Below, in pieces: positions 37,492 to 48,600 of a DNA stretch of 64,000 bases (positions are counted from its first letter, which is position 1; each line of letters opens with the position of its first letter). The notes under the pieces are model-generated. The model ran no database searches. It had not been told where the DNA came from and saw only the letters and a list, made by a program, of their open reading frames with translations. Both the position numbers and the translations under genes were made by a program. This DNA is from Babylonia areolata (lineage: Eukaryota; Mollusca; Gastropoda; Neogastropoda; Buccinidae), in contig NC_134878.1 of the NCBI RefSeq assembly GCF_041734735.1, positions 9,905,640 through 9,969,639 on the forward strand. The letters are read 5' to 3'.

Positions 37492-38772
37492 ATGGCCCAA
37501 TCCGACTTCCTGCCCAAACTCCCGACATTCTCCGGTGAGGAAACCGGCAGGGAAGTTGATGACTTCATCTGGGAGGCCCGTATGATCCTCCATCTGCAGC
37601 CCCTGGATGACGTGACAGCCTCTCTCTGGCTGATCTCAGCCCTTGCAGGCAGAGCTCGCCAGCAGATTGTCAGGCTGCCGGCGACAGAAGTGGACACGCC
37701 AGCCAAAATCCTAACACTACTCGAGGAGAACTGGGGAGAGCAACGTGACACCACAGACCTTGCCACTGCCTTCTTCACTAGGCAGCAGCAGTCCAAGGAG
37801 ACGATTGCAGTGTACGCGTCCCATCTTCGGTACCTCTGGACCAAGGTCAACAAGGCTGAAGATGGGATGATGCAGGTGCCAGCGACCATTCTCCGCGACG
37901 CCTTCGCCAGAGGTCTTCAGCCAGCTGCACTCAGGCGCGATGTCAGGCGCTTCATCAGAGACCACCCTGACACCACCTTCGAGGCGGCGAAGAAGGAGGC
38001 CCAGCGATGGCTGAGGGAGGACAGCGACGCTGACGACAGTCACAACGCCACTGTTGCCTGCCTACAGGCCCAGCTGGCTACATTGACGGCTGAAGTCGAC
38101 AGTTTGCGACAACAGCAGCAGCAGTTCCCCATGCCAGCACACCGCCCACATCCTCCAGGACCAGCACATCATCCTCGCCGCTGTGCTGCTGACCGGGCCC
38201 CAGACCCTCCACACTGTGTCTGGTGTCAGCGGTCTGGCCACACTGAAGACCAGTGTCGGCACAAGCAGCGCTATATGAAGAATGCCAGGCGACAGAAAGC
38301 TGACCACCAGACTCCAATGGCAGTCAACAACCAGTGTGTTGTCACCAAACACACTGGGCAATCTGGGTCATTGCCAGCTGCTCCAGCTCCAAACCAGCGA
38401 CGCAGGAGACGCCGACGCAGACGGAAGCGCCACAGCACCACACCTGATGCTGTGATCCCACAGGTGTCACCTTCACCTGTACTCAACCTCACACAGCTGA
38501 GAGGCAGCCAACGACCACCACCTGCTGTCACGCCGACTGACCTGTCCCAACGGTCCTGCCATGTCAACAAAGTGTCAGACTCTGATACTGACACTGACAC
38601 TGACAGTGGGGTGTGCCTGTTCAGTCCCATGCCAGGGCCCAGGACATCAGCCCTGCAGGCAGCACCAGAGCCGCCTCCACTACCACCAGCTCCCACCCCT
38701 AGGCGATCTCTACGCCTGACGACGAAGCCAGTAACATGGTACACATCTGGTGTTCCTTACGTTGGTCAGTGA
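37492..38772 (+). CDS. Gag-like protein of the LTR element
   Basis: The frame is 426 codons long. Residues about 5-180 resemble the Ty3/gypsy gag (capsid) region, with LPTFSGEE, DFIWEARMIL and an ALAGRARQQIV-like helix pattern. A CCHC zinc knuckle, CVWCQRSGHTEDQC, lies at residues 242-255, an arginine-rich run at about 302-313, and a Ser/Asp/Thr repeat and proline-rich tail follow. The role inferred from the family is RNA packaging in a capsid-like particle. The frame looks whole. It is GC-rich compared with the flanks, which sets it apart from the surrounding DNA. Confidence 0.85.
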   Translation: MAQSDFLPKLPTFSGEETGREVDDFIWEARMILHLQPLDDVTASLWLISALAGRARQQIVRLPATEVDTPAKILTLLEENWGEQRDTTDLATAFFTRQQQSKETIAVYASHLRYLWTKVNKAEDGMMQVPATILRDAFARGLQPAALRRDVRRFIRDHPDTTFEAAKKEAQRWLREDSDADDSHNATVACLQAQLATLTAEVDSLRQQQQQFPMPAHRPHPPGPAHHPRRCAADRAPDPPHCVWCQRSGHTEDQCRHKQRYMKNARRQKADHQTPMAVNNQCVVTKHTGQSGSLPAAPAPNQRRRRRRRRRKRHSTTPDAVIPQVSPSPVLNLTQLRGSQRPPPAVTPTDLSQRSCHVNKVSDSDTDTDTDSGVCLFSPMPGPRTSALQAAPEPPPLPPAPTPRRSLRLTTKPVTWYTSGVPYVGQ

Positions 38773-39584
38773 CTTTGCTTAGTTGCTGTCTCACTTGAAA
38801 TTTGAGGAGACAAGATAGGTTAATGATGGACAATGTGTGGGACTGATTGTTCTCTTGTTTTTGTTTTTTTTTGTTTGTTTTTGTCATTGAGCAGTTGAAA
38901 TTTTTCAAAGATTGACTTTTTCCCCCAAGCAAAGCTGTTGAATGCTCACTCATTTTGTTTGATCAAAGATTGATTTTTCCCCCAAGCAAAGCTGTTGAAT
39001 GCTCACTCATTTTTGGTTGATAATTGCATCAAATTGTATTGTTGAAATTGTCCACTGAATTGCAAATATGTTTTATTGGTGCTAATGAGTTGGTCAAAAA
39101 GAAGAGACAGACAGAGAAAAAATGACTCAAAGGAAACGTTTGTTAAAAAATGACAACTCCTTTCTAGTCTTCGTTGGGCCCGCGCTTCAGGTACTTCATC
39201 CTGAGGAATTTTGTTTCAGGTTCTCTCTAGTCAATACGGATGTGAAGCTGATGAAAAGGAATTATATGTTTATACAACTATTTTCCCACAGTCAGTGTAT
39301 AACATGCCGATATACATTTCAGACAATTAACATTGTTGGGGCTTATTTTGTTATATTGGGAACACTGTTAATACAACAGCTCCCCTTATAACCTGTACTG
39401 GTTTTGGCTTTGGGGGTTTGCATTTTAAATAACGCCCCTCAAGAGCATTTGACTAGAGTCTACCCACTGGATTGCCGTGTGCATTTTAAACACATACTGA
39501 ACTTTAAGGGCTACATTTAAAATGATGCCCCTTTAAGAATTCAGTGTGGGCAAACCGTTTTGCCCTGACGTGGGTTATACATTT

Positions 39585-40750
39585 TGTGATTATAGTTTTG
39601 TGTTATGGAACTTCAGAACGATCATACTTCTCAACTGTAATGATATCATTTGGCCAGAAAGCCTATAACTTTTTAAAACTAATATTTATGTGAATGAGTT
39701 TTGGCGCGATCTTCGAAATCCACTCAGTTGAAACATACAAAATACCTTCGTTTTCTATAAATCGATATAGTTACCGTGGAATTTAGAATGTGCATTAAAA
39801 TGTAAATGATTAAGCCTTCTTCTCGTGTACTGCTTTCCGTGTACACCTAAGTTATAGGCATGCGATGGTACGGAATGTCTGACGGCATTTCGGCGCCACA
39901 AAACTATCTCTTCTTCAAGCCATTGGAATTCGTCAGTGCCGATTTGAGCAAAATACGTTTTTACAATACCTACACATTTTTATATCGTGTCTTGCAGATG
40001 TTTGCATTTCTGTTATCAATCTGATTAGTATCGTGCATGTATAATTGTGTTGTAGTTGGTTTAAACGAAGTATTTCATTGTCGATCACAAGTGCCAAAAG
40101 CACCGCCAAGCGGTGCCGACACGGGAGCTATCCGCTGAGTTTTCTCTTGAATTTTTACATAAAAAATCTTTACTCTAGAAGCAGATTTTATAGATGATTT
40201 TTATATAGTTGGAAATTCAGGATGTTCAGTTACTTAATTGTTACAATTATATTACATATCGCGACGTATTAATTGTTGTAATGTACAAAAATGATACATG
40301 AACTCGTTAAAAGCTCGTTCATTCAGTGACTCTTTTTATTTACAGTTTTTAACTACATTATTTTTGTAGAAAATGGTTTAGCTTAAGAAAATGCTCGTCT
40401 CTTGTAGTTTTGTGTGATATATAATATGTCTATGTTAGTTCCCCGAGCCGAAAGTCAGAAGCCGCTAAATTTGGTCAAACAAACACAAGCTTGGCCCCTC
40501 AAGGCTCGCGGAGGGCCGGTTTCGTGAGTCGCTTCGCGGCGCTGGCTTTGCGGTTCGGCGGAACAGAATATAAGGAGTGAGTGAGTGCCAGACATAGGGA
40601 GAACTCTCCTGGCCTGGAAGAATGAAAGAATAAAAGAAGAAAACCAGCGCACTGCCTTCCCGAGTCTACCTTGCCTGGCTGCAGCTCTCTTCTGCTAACA
40701 CCTTCTACCTGTCTTCACCTTCTCCAACACCACCTTACCACCCCGTCACA
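39585..40750 (+). repeat. 3' long terminal repeat
   Basis: It matches 36232-37397 over its full length with equal size and no difference noticed by eye, ending CACA. The internal stretch between gag and this repeat (38773-39584) has a 59-bp tandem duplication near 38905-39020 and no recognisable pol sequence. Confidence 0.9.
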
Positions 40751-41295
40751 TATACAAGCTATTTTAAATTTGATTCTTTCAGATACAAGAAGCCAGTGCA
40801 ACTATATATATAATTTCCGGTAATAGAAGAAGAACGCGTGGTTATCGGCGACAGGCTTCAAGATCAGACGAGCAGCTGAGTTTTGGACTTTCGGTAGAGG
40901 TTCCAAGACAGATCGATAATAAATGAATGAGAAAAGAGGGGGTAAACTTTTCAAGATTCATAAAAGCACCGATGTGTGTAAGAGAATAATCGACTAATCA
41001 AGTGAATGGAATCAAACTCTTACCAGTTTATCCAGAAAAAGGACAATAATAAATGTGCTTGCGAGTACACCAAGGCTGCCGAGCGGAAATGCACTCGATT
41101 GGAAGTTTATATGATTACCGAAATCATTCGAAAGAATAAAATGACAAAAAAGCGCTTCGGGTTGGTGGTGGGTATGATGATTCGAAAAGGAGCAAAATAC
41201 TGTTTTGCCTCTCCGTCTGTCTCTCTATGTGTCTCTCTCCAATTAAACTGAGGGGATATGGTATATTATGAATAAAATATTCGCATTCGCATTCG

Positions 41296-41306
41296 CATCC
41301 TCTCTG

Positions 41307-41359
<53 letters not shown>
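41296..41359 (+). repeat. (tc)n microsatellite
   Basis: A tc run about 60 bp long, 550 bp to the right of the LTR element. Confidence 0.93.
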
Positions 41360-41363
<4 letters not shown>

Positions 41364-41555
41364 ATATATGGGAGCTGGGTGGGGGCATGTTCACAAATAA
41401 GAATACATTATGTGTGTAGCATCCTCCCCGCTCTCCCATCCCCAGGAAAAAAAAAAGCAATCAAACTTTTCAGTTCATTTCCACTGACTCCCTCTTCCTT
41501 TCTGTCTCAGTTTCTATCTGATACTCCCACCCCTCCGTCTCCCTTGTCTTGTCTT

Positions 41556-41614
41556 GGCTTGGCTAGGCTAGGCTAGGCTAGGCTTGGCCAAAGACACTAG
41601 GAATTCTAGTGTCT
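41556..41614 (+). repeat. ggcta pentamer array with adjacent inverted repeat
   Basis: Four to five ggcta/ggctt units are followed by AGACACTA GGAATTC TAGTGTCT (41592-41614), 8-bp arms around a 7-bp centre. Confidence 0.8.
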
Positions 41615-41702
41615 ATGGCTTGGCTTGGCTTGACTTTCCTTCAGTGACTTGTCTTCCTTCCTACCCCTCAGTTTTGGAGTAGACCTGGATCTGGATCTGT
41701 AC

Positions 41703-41720
41703 TGACGTCGCCGAACCAAT
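41703..41720 (+). promoter_or_regulatory. Candidate promoter elements (CRE-like and CCAAT)
   Basis: TGACGTC at 41703-41709 and CCAAT at 41716-41720 lie close together upstream of RCC1. RCC1 needs a 5' UTR exon upstream of 45575, so a promoter somewhere here is plausible, but no link between this site and the gene is shown. Confidence 0.2.
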
Positions 41721-42928
41721 TTTGATTATATTGCGACGGAAAAACAGGGAGAGCGCAGAAAAAAACGAAGAGGAAAAAACAACTTTTAAGGACTAGCTAG
41801 GTGTGGAGCTGTCGGATCATCGCTACTGCTTTTCGCTTTGCACATACAGGCAAGCCTGTACATTACCGGCCCTGAAGGTAGTGCCAAGCCCACAAATTCA
41901 AACAACAAAAAACAAAAGTCCCCACCCCCATCCTTTCCCCACCTACCTAGCTTGACTAATTAATGTGCAGTATGAGTTTTAGTGGGGGGGCTGCAGAACT
42001 GCCCACCGCTGCTGCCGGTAAACAGTGCGGAGACAGTACTGGTCTGGACTGTTGTTTCTTCCACTGAGGTGTTTCCATTCTTCGATGGTCTTGACAAAGA
42101 TGGAGCATCACTGTTCAAGCCAATCAACGGCAGCTGACTGCCTAAAAAAAAAAGTTGAAGCTTGTCATTTGAACGTTGTTGATGTGTTACAATGGTCACG
42201 CAGACTGAATCCGGGGTGGAGAAGTGACATTGTTGGATTTTTAAATTTTGGATGGTTTGCCTTTTTAAGACATTCTTTCTTGAGCATGCGTGGCGCGTTT
42301 GCTTGCAGTCAAAAGGAAAGCGTGGTGTGTTCTTGAGAAGTGAGTTAACTGAAACAGTGTTGGAGAAAATCTATTGATCGGACTAAAAAATTGGTAAGCC
42401 AGAAATAATTTGTACAGAAAACAGTAGTCATGTTACAGCTCTTTTTTCTTTAAAAAATAAATTTTAGTCGTTGCAAAAAGAAAGGCTTCACAGCAGTGTA
42501 ATGCCAGTTTTTGTTCCAGACCGGAAAACAACTGCCAGCTTATTGAAGTTATTCAAACTCAAAGCTGAAGATTCGGTCGATGTAAGATTTTTTATACTAA
42601 TTTTAGTAATTTCATGTTTTATAACATATAAAAGAGTTTGGGATTGAACTTCATTTCCCATTTATTCCCAGTTAAAAATATTTATGCTGTCGCGAAAGGT
42701 AAATTATTTCCTGATTTTGTCATGAGGCCAAGTGCCTGCCGGCAACTCATCACATTGCGACACAGTAGCTTAAGAAAGCCAGTTGCATTCAGGTCATCAC
42801 ACCCAAACCCATCACATATTCGTTATTTGTTTATTTTGCCTTATGATGATTATTTTATGCCATCCTAACACTCAGTGTTATGTTTATATATAATTACAAA
42901 CCAAGGGGAGGCCAAGGGTCCGCTCTCA

Positions 42929-42975
42929 AGGCCTGATCAGCATATTGGGTTATGTGAATGTCAGGCATCTGCTGC
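42929..42975 (+). mobile_element. SINE family B 3' module, short fragment
   Basis: The stretch ctcaaggcctgatcagcata to gtcaggcatctgctgcc matches about 45 bp of the 3' module and then stops. Confidence 0.55.
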
Positions 42976-43127
42976 CTTTAAATTTTTGGATATGATTTAA
43001 TTGAAGGAAAAAAAAAGGATACAGCAGATTTGTAGCATTTGGATCAGTCTATTTGCTCTGACATATCCTTTAGACTGAAACTGTGTAAGCTGATGAGACT
43101 TTTCAAAGTTTTCCATAAACTAAAGCT

Positions 43128-45330
43128 GAACGCCTACCTCCGTGGTGAAGTGGTTAGCGTTGCAGATTGACAGCTGGGAGGATGTGGGTTCAAATCCTAG
43201 TGGAGGTGGGATATTTGGCCCGCGGCTGGCTCCTACCCAGAGTTAAATGGGATGACTGGGACCACATAGTCAAGTATCATGTACTTCATCAGTTCATTGA
43301 TGTGTCTTTAGATGTGTTGCTTTAATTTCATGACCAACACTGCAACTGTATGTATTTCTTGGGCCTGATCAGTGCTGTGATATTTTGACAGGAAGTGTAG
43401 AGTATGTTAAAGTACAGAGATTGGGAGGATCAAACTTCTAGTAGATTTACTCGTTTAGCAAATCCAAGTTTTTGACTTCAGTTGTTAGTTGTTTGTTGTT
43501 CTTGTTACGTAATACTGCCATAACCCTCAACACTGAAGATTTTAATCTAAGGGAGTTAACTCTAACACAACATCTCCCTTTCCTTTGATTAGCTGCGTAG
43601 TGTCCCGTTTGTTTGTGAGAGTCTCAAAAAGATAAGTGTGTCTTAAAAGAATCAGAATAATTAACACAACCGGCTAAATTTTAACATTAACCTTGAAATA
43701 TCAACGTAAAAAGTATGCGTTTCATTTGCTCAGTTGTTCGTAGAATCTTGTTGGTTTTCTGATGGTTCTCCAGAGCGTGTTTTATGTAAGTGTTTGTTGT
43801 GATGTTGAACTGGATGCTCTGGAACTTCATCTGGAGTTGATTGTGGACTTGCAGAATCCTTTGTTGCTGTTCACCATTTGCTACAGATAGGTTTCCATAT
43901 GTTCTTTTTTGTGGTTTTGTTGTGGTCCTTGGTGTTGCATTTGTTGTCAGTGTTCATCTGTTTGTTGTGGTTCACTTTGCTGTTGTAGTCATTGTCTGTG
44001 TACATCTGTGTTGTCTTCTGGAAGTTGTGTTGTTGGTGCTGACTTCTCTGTGTTCCATCTTGCTTAGATGTCTCGTCTGTTTCTCTTTAGCAGTTGGCCT
44101 GTGTTTGTCATCACTCTGAAGGAGTTAGGCTCTTCGCAGGTTTAGATCACTGTACCTGGTTTCAACATTCTAGTGTACTGGTCTGTGATCCACACCTGTT
44201 GCCCTTGATGTAAAGGGGATAGTTTGTCACTGGCTTGTTGATTGTAGTGTTGTGATAGAGTTAACTCCCTTAGATTAAAATTTTTTAACAAATGTGGATT
44301 GAGCCATGCCCCATGAAAGTGCCCAACATTTGGAGATATTTGTGGAGGTTGCGGAAAGAAAAATCACAGGAAGAAATGCCGTTGCAGCACCAGATTAATG
44401 AAAAACGAATCCAAAATTCAGAGAAGAAATCCTCAACACCAACAAAGAAGAAAATATATACATGGCATTGAAGATCATGAACTTAGTGAGGAAAAAATCA
44501 TCCAATTTCAGTGCATCCAAATTTCAAGTCAGACTGTGAGACATGAAGTTACATATACAACACACTACTTCATTCCCAAGATACCCACAATCAAATGGAT
44601 TCATTGAAAGGCAAATACAAACTTCGGTCGTTAGTTGTTTATCGTCCTACTCCTAGTAATGTAATACTGTCGTAACCCTCAACACTGAAGATTTTATTTT
44701 AAAGGAGTTAAGTCTGTGACAACAGAGTACAGCCTTATCACACAGTCCTAAACTTAATCAGACCTGGATAGCAACAGCATCATCATCATCAGTGTTGTCA
44801 TCCACCTCTCCTGTGTCATCAATATATTAAAAAATTGAAGAATTATCTGGCCTTTCATGCCCTGCTCTCATGGTGACCTCAGTTACTTAGTTTCGATACC
44901 CCTCCACTTTTGTGCATGGGTTGAGTCTTGTCAAGGTCATCAGTGTCAGCAAATTCGTGGGGGACTATCGTTGGAGGGAAGAGGTAGTGGTCTCCTCTCT
45001 GGGATGATGCTCAGTCTAGTTCTAAAACTGAGCCATTATAGTCTTCTGTTGTAGGTGGTGTCCTAAGTATGTTAAGTCAAAGCAGACACTACTGAACACC
45101 ACTGAAGTGACTCGGCAGTAATGCAGGGTCTCCACTCGTGTGTGGCCTCCTCGTGACCTAACATCAGTGGTTCCCAGTGCACTGCTGACGCTGAGAGTGA
45201 GACTGCAACTGACGAACCCGGGTGTTGCTCTGTATGGGGGTGTGTGGCTGTGTATGGGGGACTTGAAATGAGCAGCATGGGAGTAATCTAATGTGACTGA
45301 AATGTTTGAGATGAATTAGCAATAAGCAAC
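43128..45330 (+). mobile_element. Repeat family C, copy 2, split by an insertion
   Basis: The head and first body part (43128-43445, gtgaagtggttagcgttgca and gggttcaaatcctag) and the remaining body (about 44715-45330, catgccctgctctcatggtg) match copy 1 in order. The intervening sequence is a Ty3/gypsy-like fossil. The insertion falls within the gtagagtacag segment of the body. Confidence 0.75.
43479..44721. mobile_element. Ty3/gypsy-like LTR retrotransposon fossil, broken and rearranged
   Basis: Short direct repeats of about 95 bp at the two ends share gttagttgttt and ccctcaacactgaagatttt. An inverted copy of part of this repeat lies near 44256-44284. Remnants of a gag zinc knuckle (about 44330-44400, plus strand), of integrase (about 44570-44615, plus strand) and of an integrase tail (about 44040-44260, minus strand) indicate two nested or rearranged pieces. 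The element is old, with many breaks. Confidence 0.65.
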
Positions 45331-45582
45331 TGAAGCGTAGGGGTCCTCATTAGTGTACATGCCTTGGGAGGATTTTTGTCTTGCAGTTCGTGACATAATG
45401 TTGTTGCCTAGAACTTTAGTTTGCAGAGTTTCAGACTGGTGGGGGTAAAAGCAGCACTGGCAAGTGAAACTTTAAAGTGAAGGTTAAAATGCTTTATTTT
45501 TTTTAATGTTGTGATCTATGCATTGATGCTGATGCTTTTTTTTTTAATTTACTTATTTATTTTAACTTGTGACAGGTTCATC

Positions 45583-45685
45583 ATGCCAGCCAAAGTAGGA
45601 AGAGGAAGGCCTGCCAAAAGAACTCGTGAGGCTGCTGATAAAGATGGTCACAAAGCTGACGGAGTTGCGGCTAAAAGAGTAAAAG
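45583..45685 (+). CDS. RCC1: RCC1 coding exon 1 (basic tail)
   Basis: The exon begins at 45575 after acceptor ttgtgacag, so a 5' UTR exon exists upstream. The ATG has A at -3. It encodes [20 protein letters not shown] then [14 protein letters not shown] and leaves one base at donor gtgatg. The Lys/Arg clusters form a likely bipartite nuclear localisation signal, and GRGRP resembles an AT-hook core. Confidence 0.88.
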
Positions 45686-48600
45686 GTGATGTTTGTTCTT
45701 GGCACATCTCTTGTTTCATTTATTTGATGAAGAGATGGAGAGAATTCTTGGTAAATCTTCTGCTTATTTTACATATTGTAAAAATTCTATTTCTATCAAA
45801 TATTCAATTACTGACTGTTGTTAAATCAGTTTTCCAAAAGATAGATAATTTATAAGCAGTTTCTGACACTGTGAGTGTAACAGTAAGTGAAATTTTAGAA
45901 AATCTGTATTTCTTGTTATGTAATAAAAAATGAATGTGGTGCAAGCAAAACTTATAACTCTAAAACAGCTACCAAAGATAAATTAGGAAGGATTTTTAAA
46001 AGATGATTTAATAGTGGTTCAGTAGATAAGTATTATGAACTAAGATGTCTTGAAACCATCAGTCACTTGTAATGAGTTGTAATTGATGTCACTGTCTCCG
46101 CTTGTTCCCAAAGATACAGTGGAAATGCAATTCATTGTCAATCTTTTTAGTGATGTTATTTCATTATTATGACCACAGAAATGCATACCGTTACTAATTG
46201 TCAGTATTTGTTCTTAGTAATGATAAATAACAGTTGGATAAGAAGGTAAAATGTGGAAATCATGAGCAATGCCAAAGGCAATAAACATGAGCAAAAGCAG
46301 CAAATGTGCTGTCCTCCATTTCTTCAACCTTTAGCCTCTGTTGCTACAACCGAACTGTGAACAATGAAGTGCCATTGTATGCACAGTATATGAAGCAAAA
46401 AGTCAAAAAGAATCCTGCTGTTTGGCACATGCTGCCTCTCTTGATTTCCTTTGCTGCTCGCAATTTCCAAGAGCCAATCAAGTTCAAGAGCACAGATCAG
46501 GTGGTGTGCCTCTATAAGTCATGCAAGCACGAAACTCTCCAGTGGTCTATTTCACCACACCTCACCTACGCCTGTTGCCCTGTCTGGGACATAAGCTGCA
46601 AACAGTTACTCTTCAGCTATCCTGGTCCTGTGCCAGTGGCTCCAGCTGTCTCCAGGTGTGATGTGTCCTCTTCATGTCTGGCGCTAGGTCATAGCACTGT
46701 GTATTTCTTGGCTGGCCTCTTTTCCTTTCCCCCCAGCAGCATAATTTGCTGTCAAGTGTCAGTCCAAAAAAAAAAGAAGAAAAGAAGAAAAAGCAAAAAA
46801 AGCACTTCTTTATGTGATCAGAAGATCAGTTATATTTTCTTCATTTTAAAAGGTCCAGCAGTCACCATTTTTGACTCACTTGTGTAAACAAAGTGAGTCT
46901 ATGTTTTAACCCGGTGTTTGGTTGTCTGTGTGTGTGTGTGTGTCTGTGTGTCCGTGGTAAACTTTAACATTGCCATTTTCTCTGCAAATACTTTGTCAGT
47001 TGACACCAAATTAGGCATAAAAATAAGAAAAATTCGGTTCTTTCCAGTCATCTTGCAATATTGCACCTCTGGGATGGGCACAAAAAAATTAAAAATGAAG
47101 CCGAATTATATGCAAACTGCATTTACTGTTATATTTTTTGTATTCTCTAGACCTGGCACTTTGATCTGATATTCTGACCCAACAACAAGAGCAGTCATTA
47201 TTGTCATTTTTTGTTCAAACAGGAACTTCTTTTGCTGAGCATGGAAGTTTTATTTATTTTGCAAACGTTTTGGTGCAGGGGTAAAAAAGGGAAATTACTC
47301 TGTAATTAATGCTAGGGGACTTAATTCGCTTTAAACTGATCTTTCTCATCTTAAACATTACATTTTGAAATTATCACAAGTGAGTCTTGAAGGCCTTGCC
47401 TCTCTTGTTTCATTTACATTTTCTTTTGTTTTCTTGGAAACAGTCAGTCACCGGTCGCATGGCAGTGAGCCAGGAGTGGTGTTGGCATGCGGCGAGGGGG
47501 ACGTCGGTCAGCTAGGCCTGGGTCCTGACGTGATGGAGAGGGCACGTGCCGGCTGGGTGAAGATCCCAGACCCTGTGGTGCAGGTGTGCGCCGGTGGCAT
47601 GCACACTGTTTGCCTGACCAACAAGGGACAGGTCAGTGCACGACACATTCATATCTTACTAAGGATGAGTGAGTGTAGTTGTGTCTTTTTGTTAGTAGAC
47701 AGGTGAATTTGCATTGTTGTGTTTTACTAAGGATTGGTGAATGTACTACTGTAGTTATGTTTTGGGCTTACTCAGTTTCTGACAGTAGACCGGTTAATGT
47801 ACATTCTCGTGTTTTGCTGTTTTAGTTTCAGTTTCTTTAGTTTCAGTTTCTCAAGGAGGCGTCAGGCAAAACCATATATACCCTACACCACACTTGCCAG
47901 GCAGATGCCTGACAGCACTATAACCTATTAAGGTGCTTAGTCAGGCCTTGAGTCTTTGGTTATATTTCATGTATTTGTGTCACTATCAGAGTGGATTTCC
48001 TTATATAGTTCTGCCAGAGGACAGCACTTTTGCTGTCATGGGTTCTTTTTCAGTGCGCCAAGTGCGTGCTGCATTTTACTGACCAGAAGTGAATGTGCAG
48101 CCATTGTTATTCGCTGGCAAGACTGTGATTGTTAAGGGACAAGTAACTGTTAGTAAATTGGTTGCTGTTGTTGACCAGAGGACCGCTGATTGCTTTTCTT
48201 TTTTTTTTCCTTTTTTTTTTCTTCTTTTTTTTGTTTTTGTCTTGTGTCTGATGTGTAAAAAGGATGAGTGAGTACATTGTGGATCACAGTGTGAAAAATC
48301 TCTAAGACAAAAAGTACTAGTAGTTTAATATTGAAGAACTTAAACATTGATCAGTTTCAAATTGCAATATGTGCATTGACATTTGAAATTCAGAAATGTC
48401 ATTTTGGCTTCATTGCGTTTTGACTTGTACTTATGTAACTTTTATTGCTGGCAGTGGCAGGCTATTTTCAGTTCCAAATAAGGCAATGTTTGTGTCACAG
48501 CAGCCAAAGCTCCTGTGATCTCAATGGTGCATAGGTTTGAGAGATACTGGAGAAATCCACAGCTTTCCCACGAAGCCTTATGGACATGTGCTCAAATTAT

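Larger units (their letters stand above)
36064..40750 (+). mobile_element. LTR retrotransposon with gag only (Ty3/gypsy-like, non-autonomous)
   Basis: Two direct repeats of 1,166 bp (36232-37397 and 39585-40750), which look identical by eye, flank an internal region with a tRNA-Ser-type primer binding site and a 426-codon gag frame. No protease, reverse transcriptase, RNase H or integrase was found. The left repeat may extend to 36064, where TGTAGCC follows TATA; the base run after the right repeat is also TATA (40751-40754), a candidate 4-bp target duplication. Identical end repeats suggest a recent insertion. The gag frame looks whole; the element as a whole depends on enzymes from elsewhere. 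Confidence 0.85.
40751..43127. other. Unassigned stretch right of the LTR element
   Basis: It holds the tc microsatellite, the ggcta array, the candidate promoter and a short SINE piece. An exon-like frame at 42503-42580 (MPVFVPDRKTTASLLKLFKL) ends at a gtaaga donor but has no recognised relatives. Confidence 0.4.

Noticed and set aside
36232-40750. A segmental duplication of 1,166 bp
   Set aside because: TG...CA ends, a primer binding site directly after the left copy and a gag frame between the copies identify LTRs.
42503-42590. A possible coding exon (MPVFVPDRKTTASLLK)
   Set aside because: It has a plausible donor but no recognised homology or matching downstream exon; left as unassigned.
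43131-43210. A tRNA gene (A and B box-like sequences)
   Set aside because: It lacks a foldable acceptor stem and continues into the family C body; it is a SINE head. The same applies at 10920-11000, 54110-54180 and 35335-35410.
46306-46887. A 193-codon plus-strand frame in RCC1 intron 1
   Set aside because: It has no recognised similarity, runs into a MITE-like end and a lysine homopolymer tract, and lacks splice context. It may be an unknown repeat.
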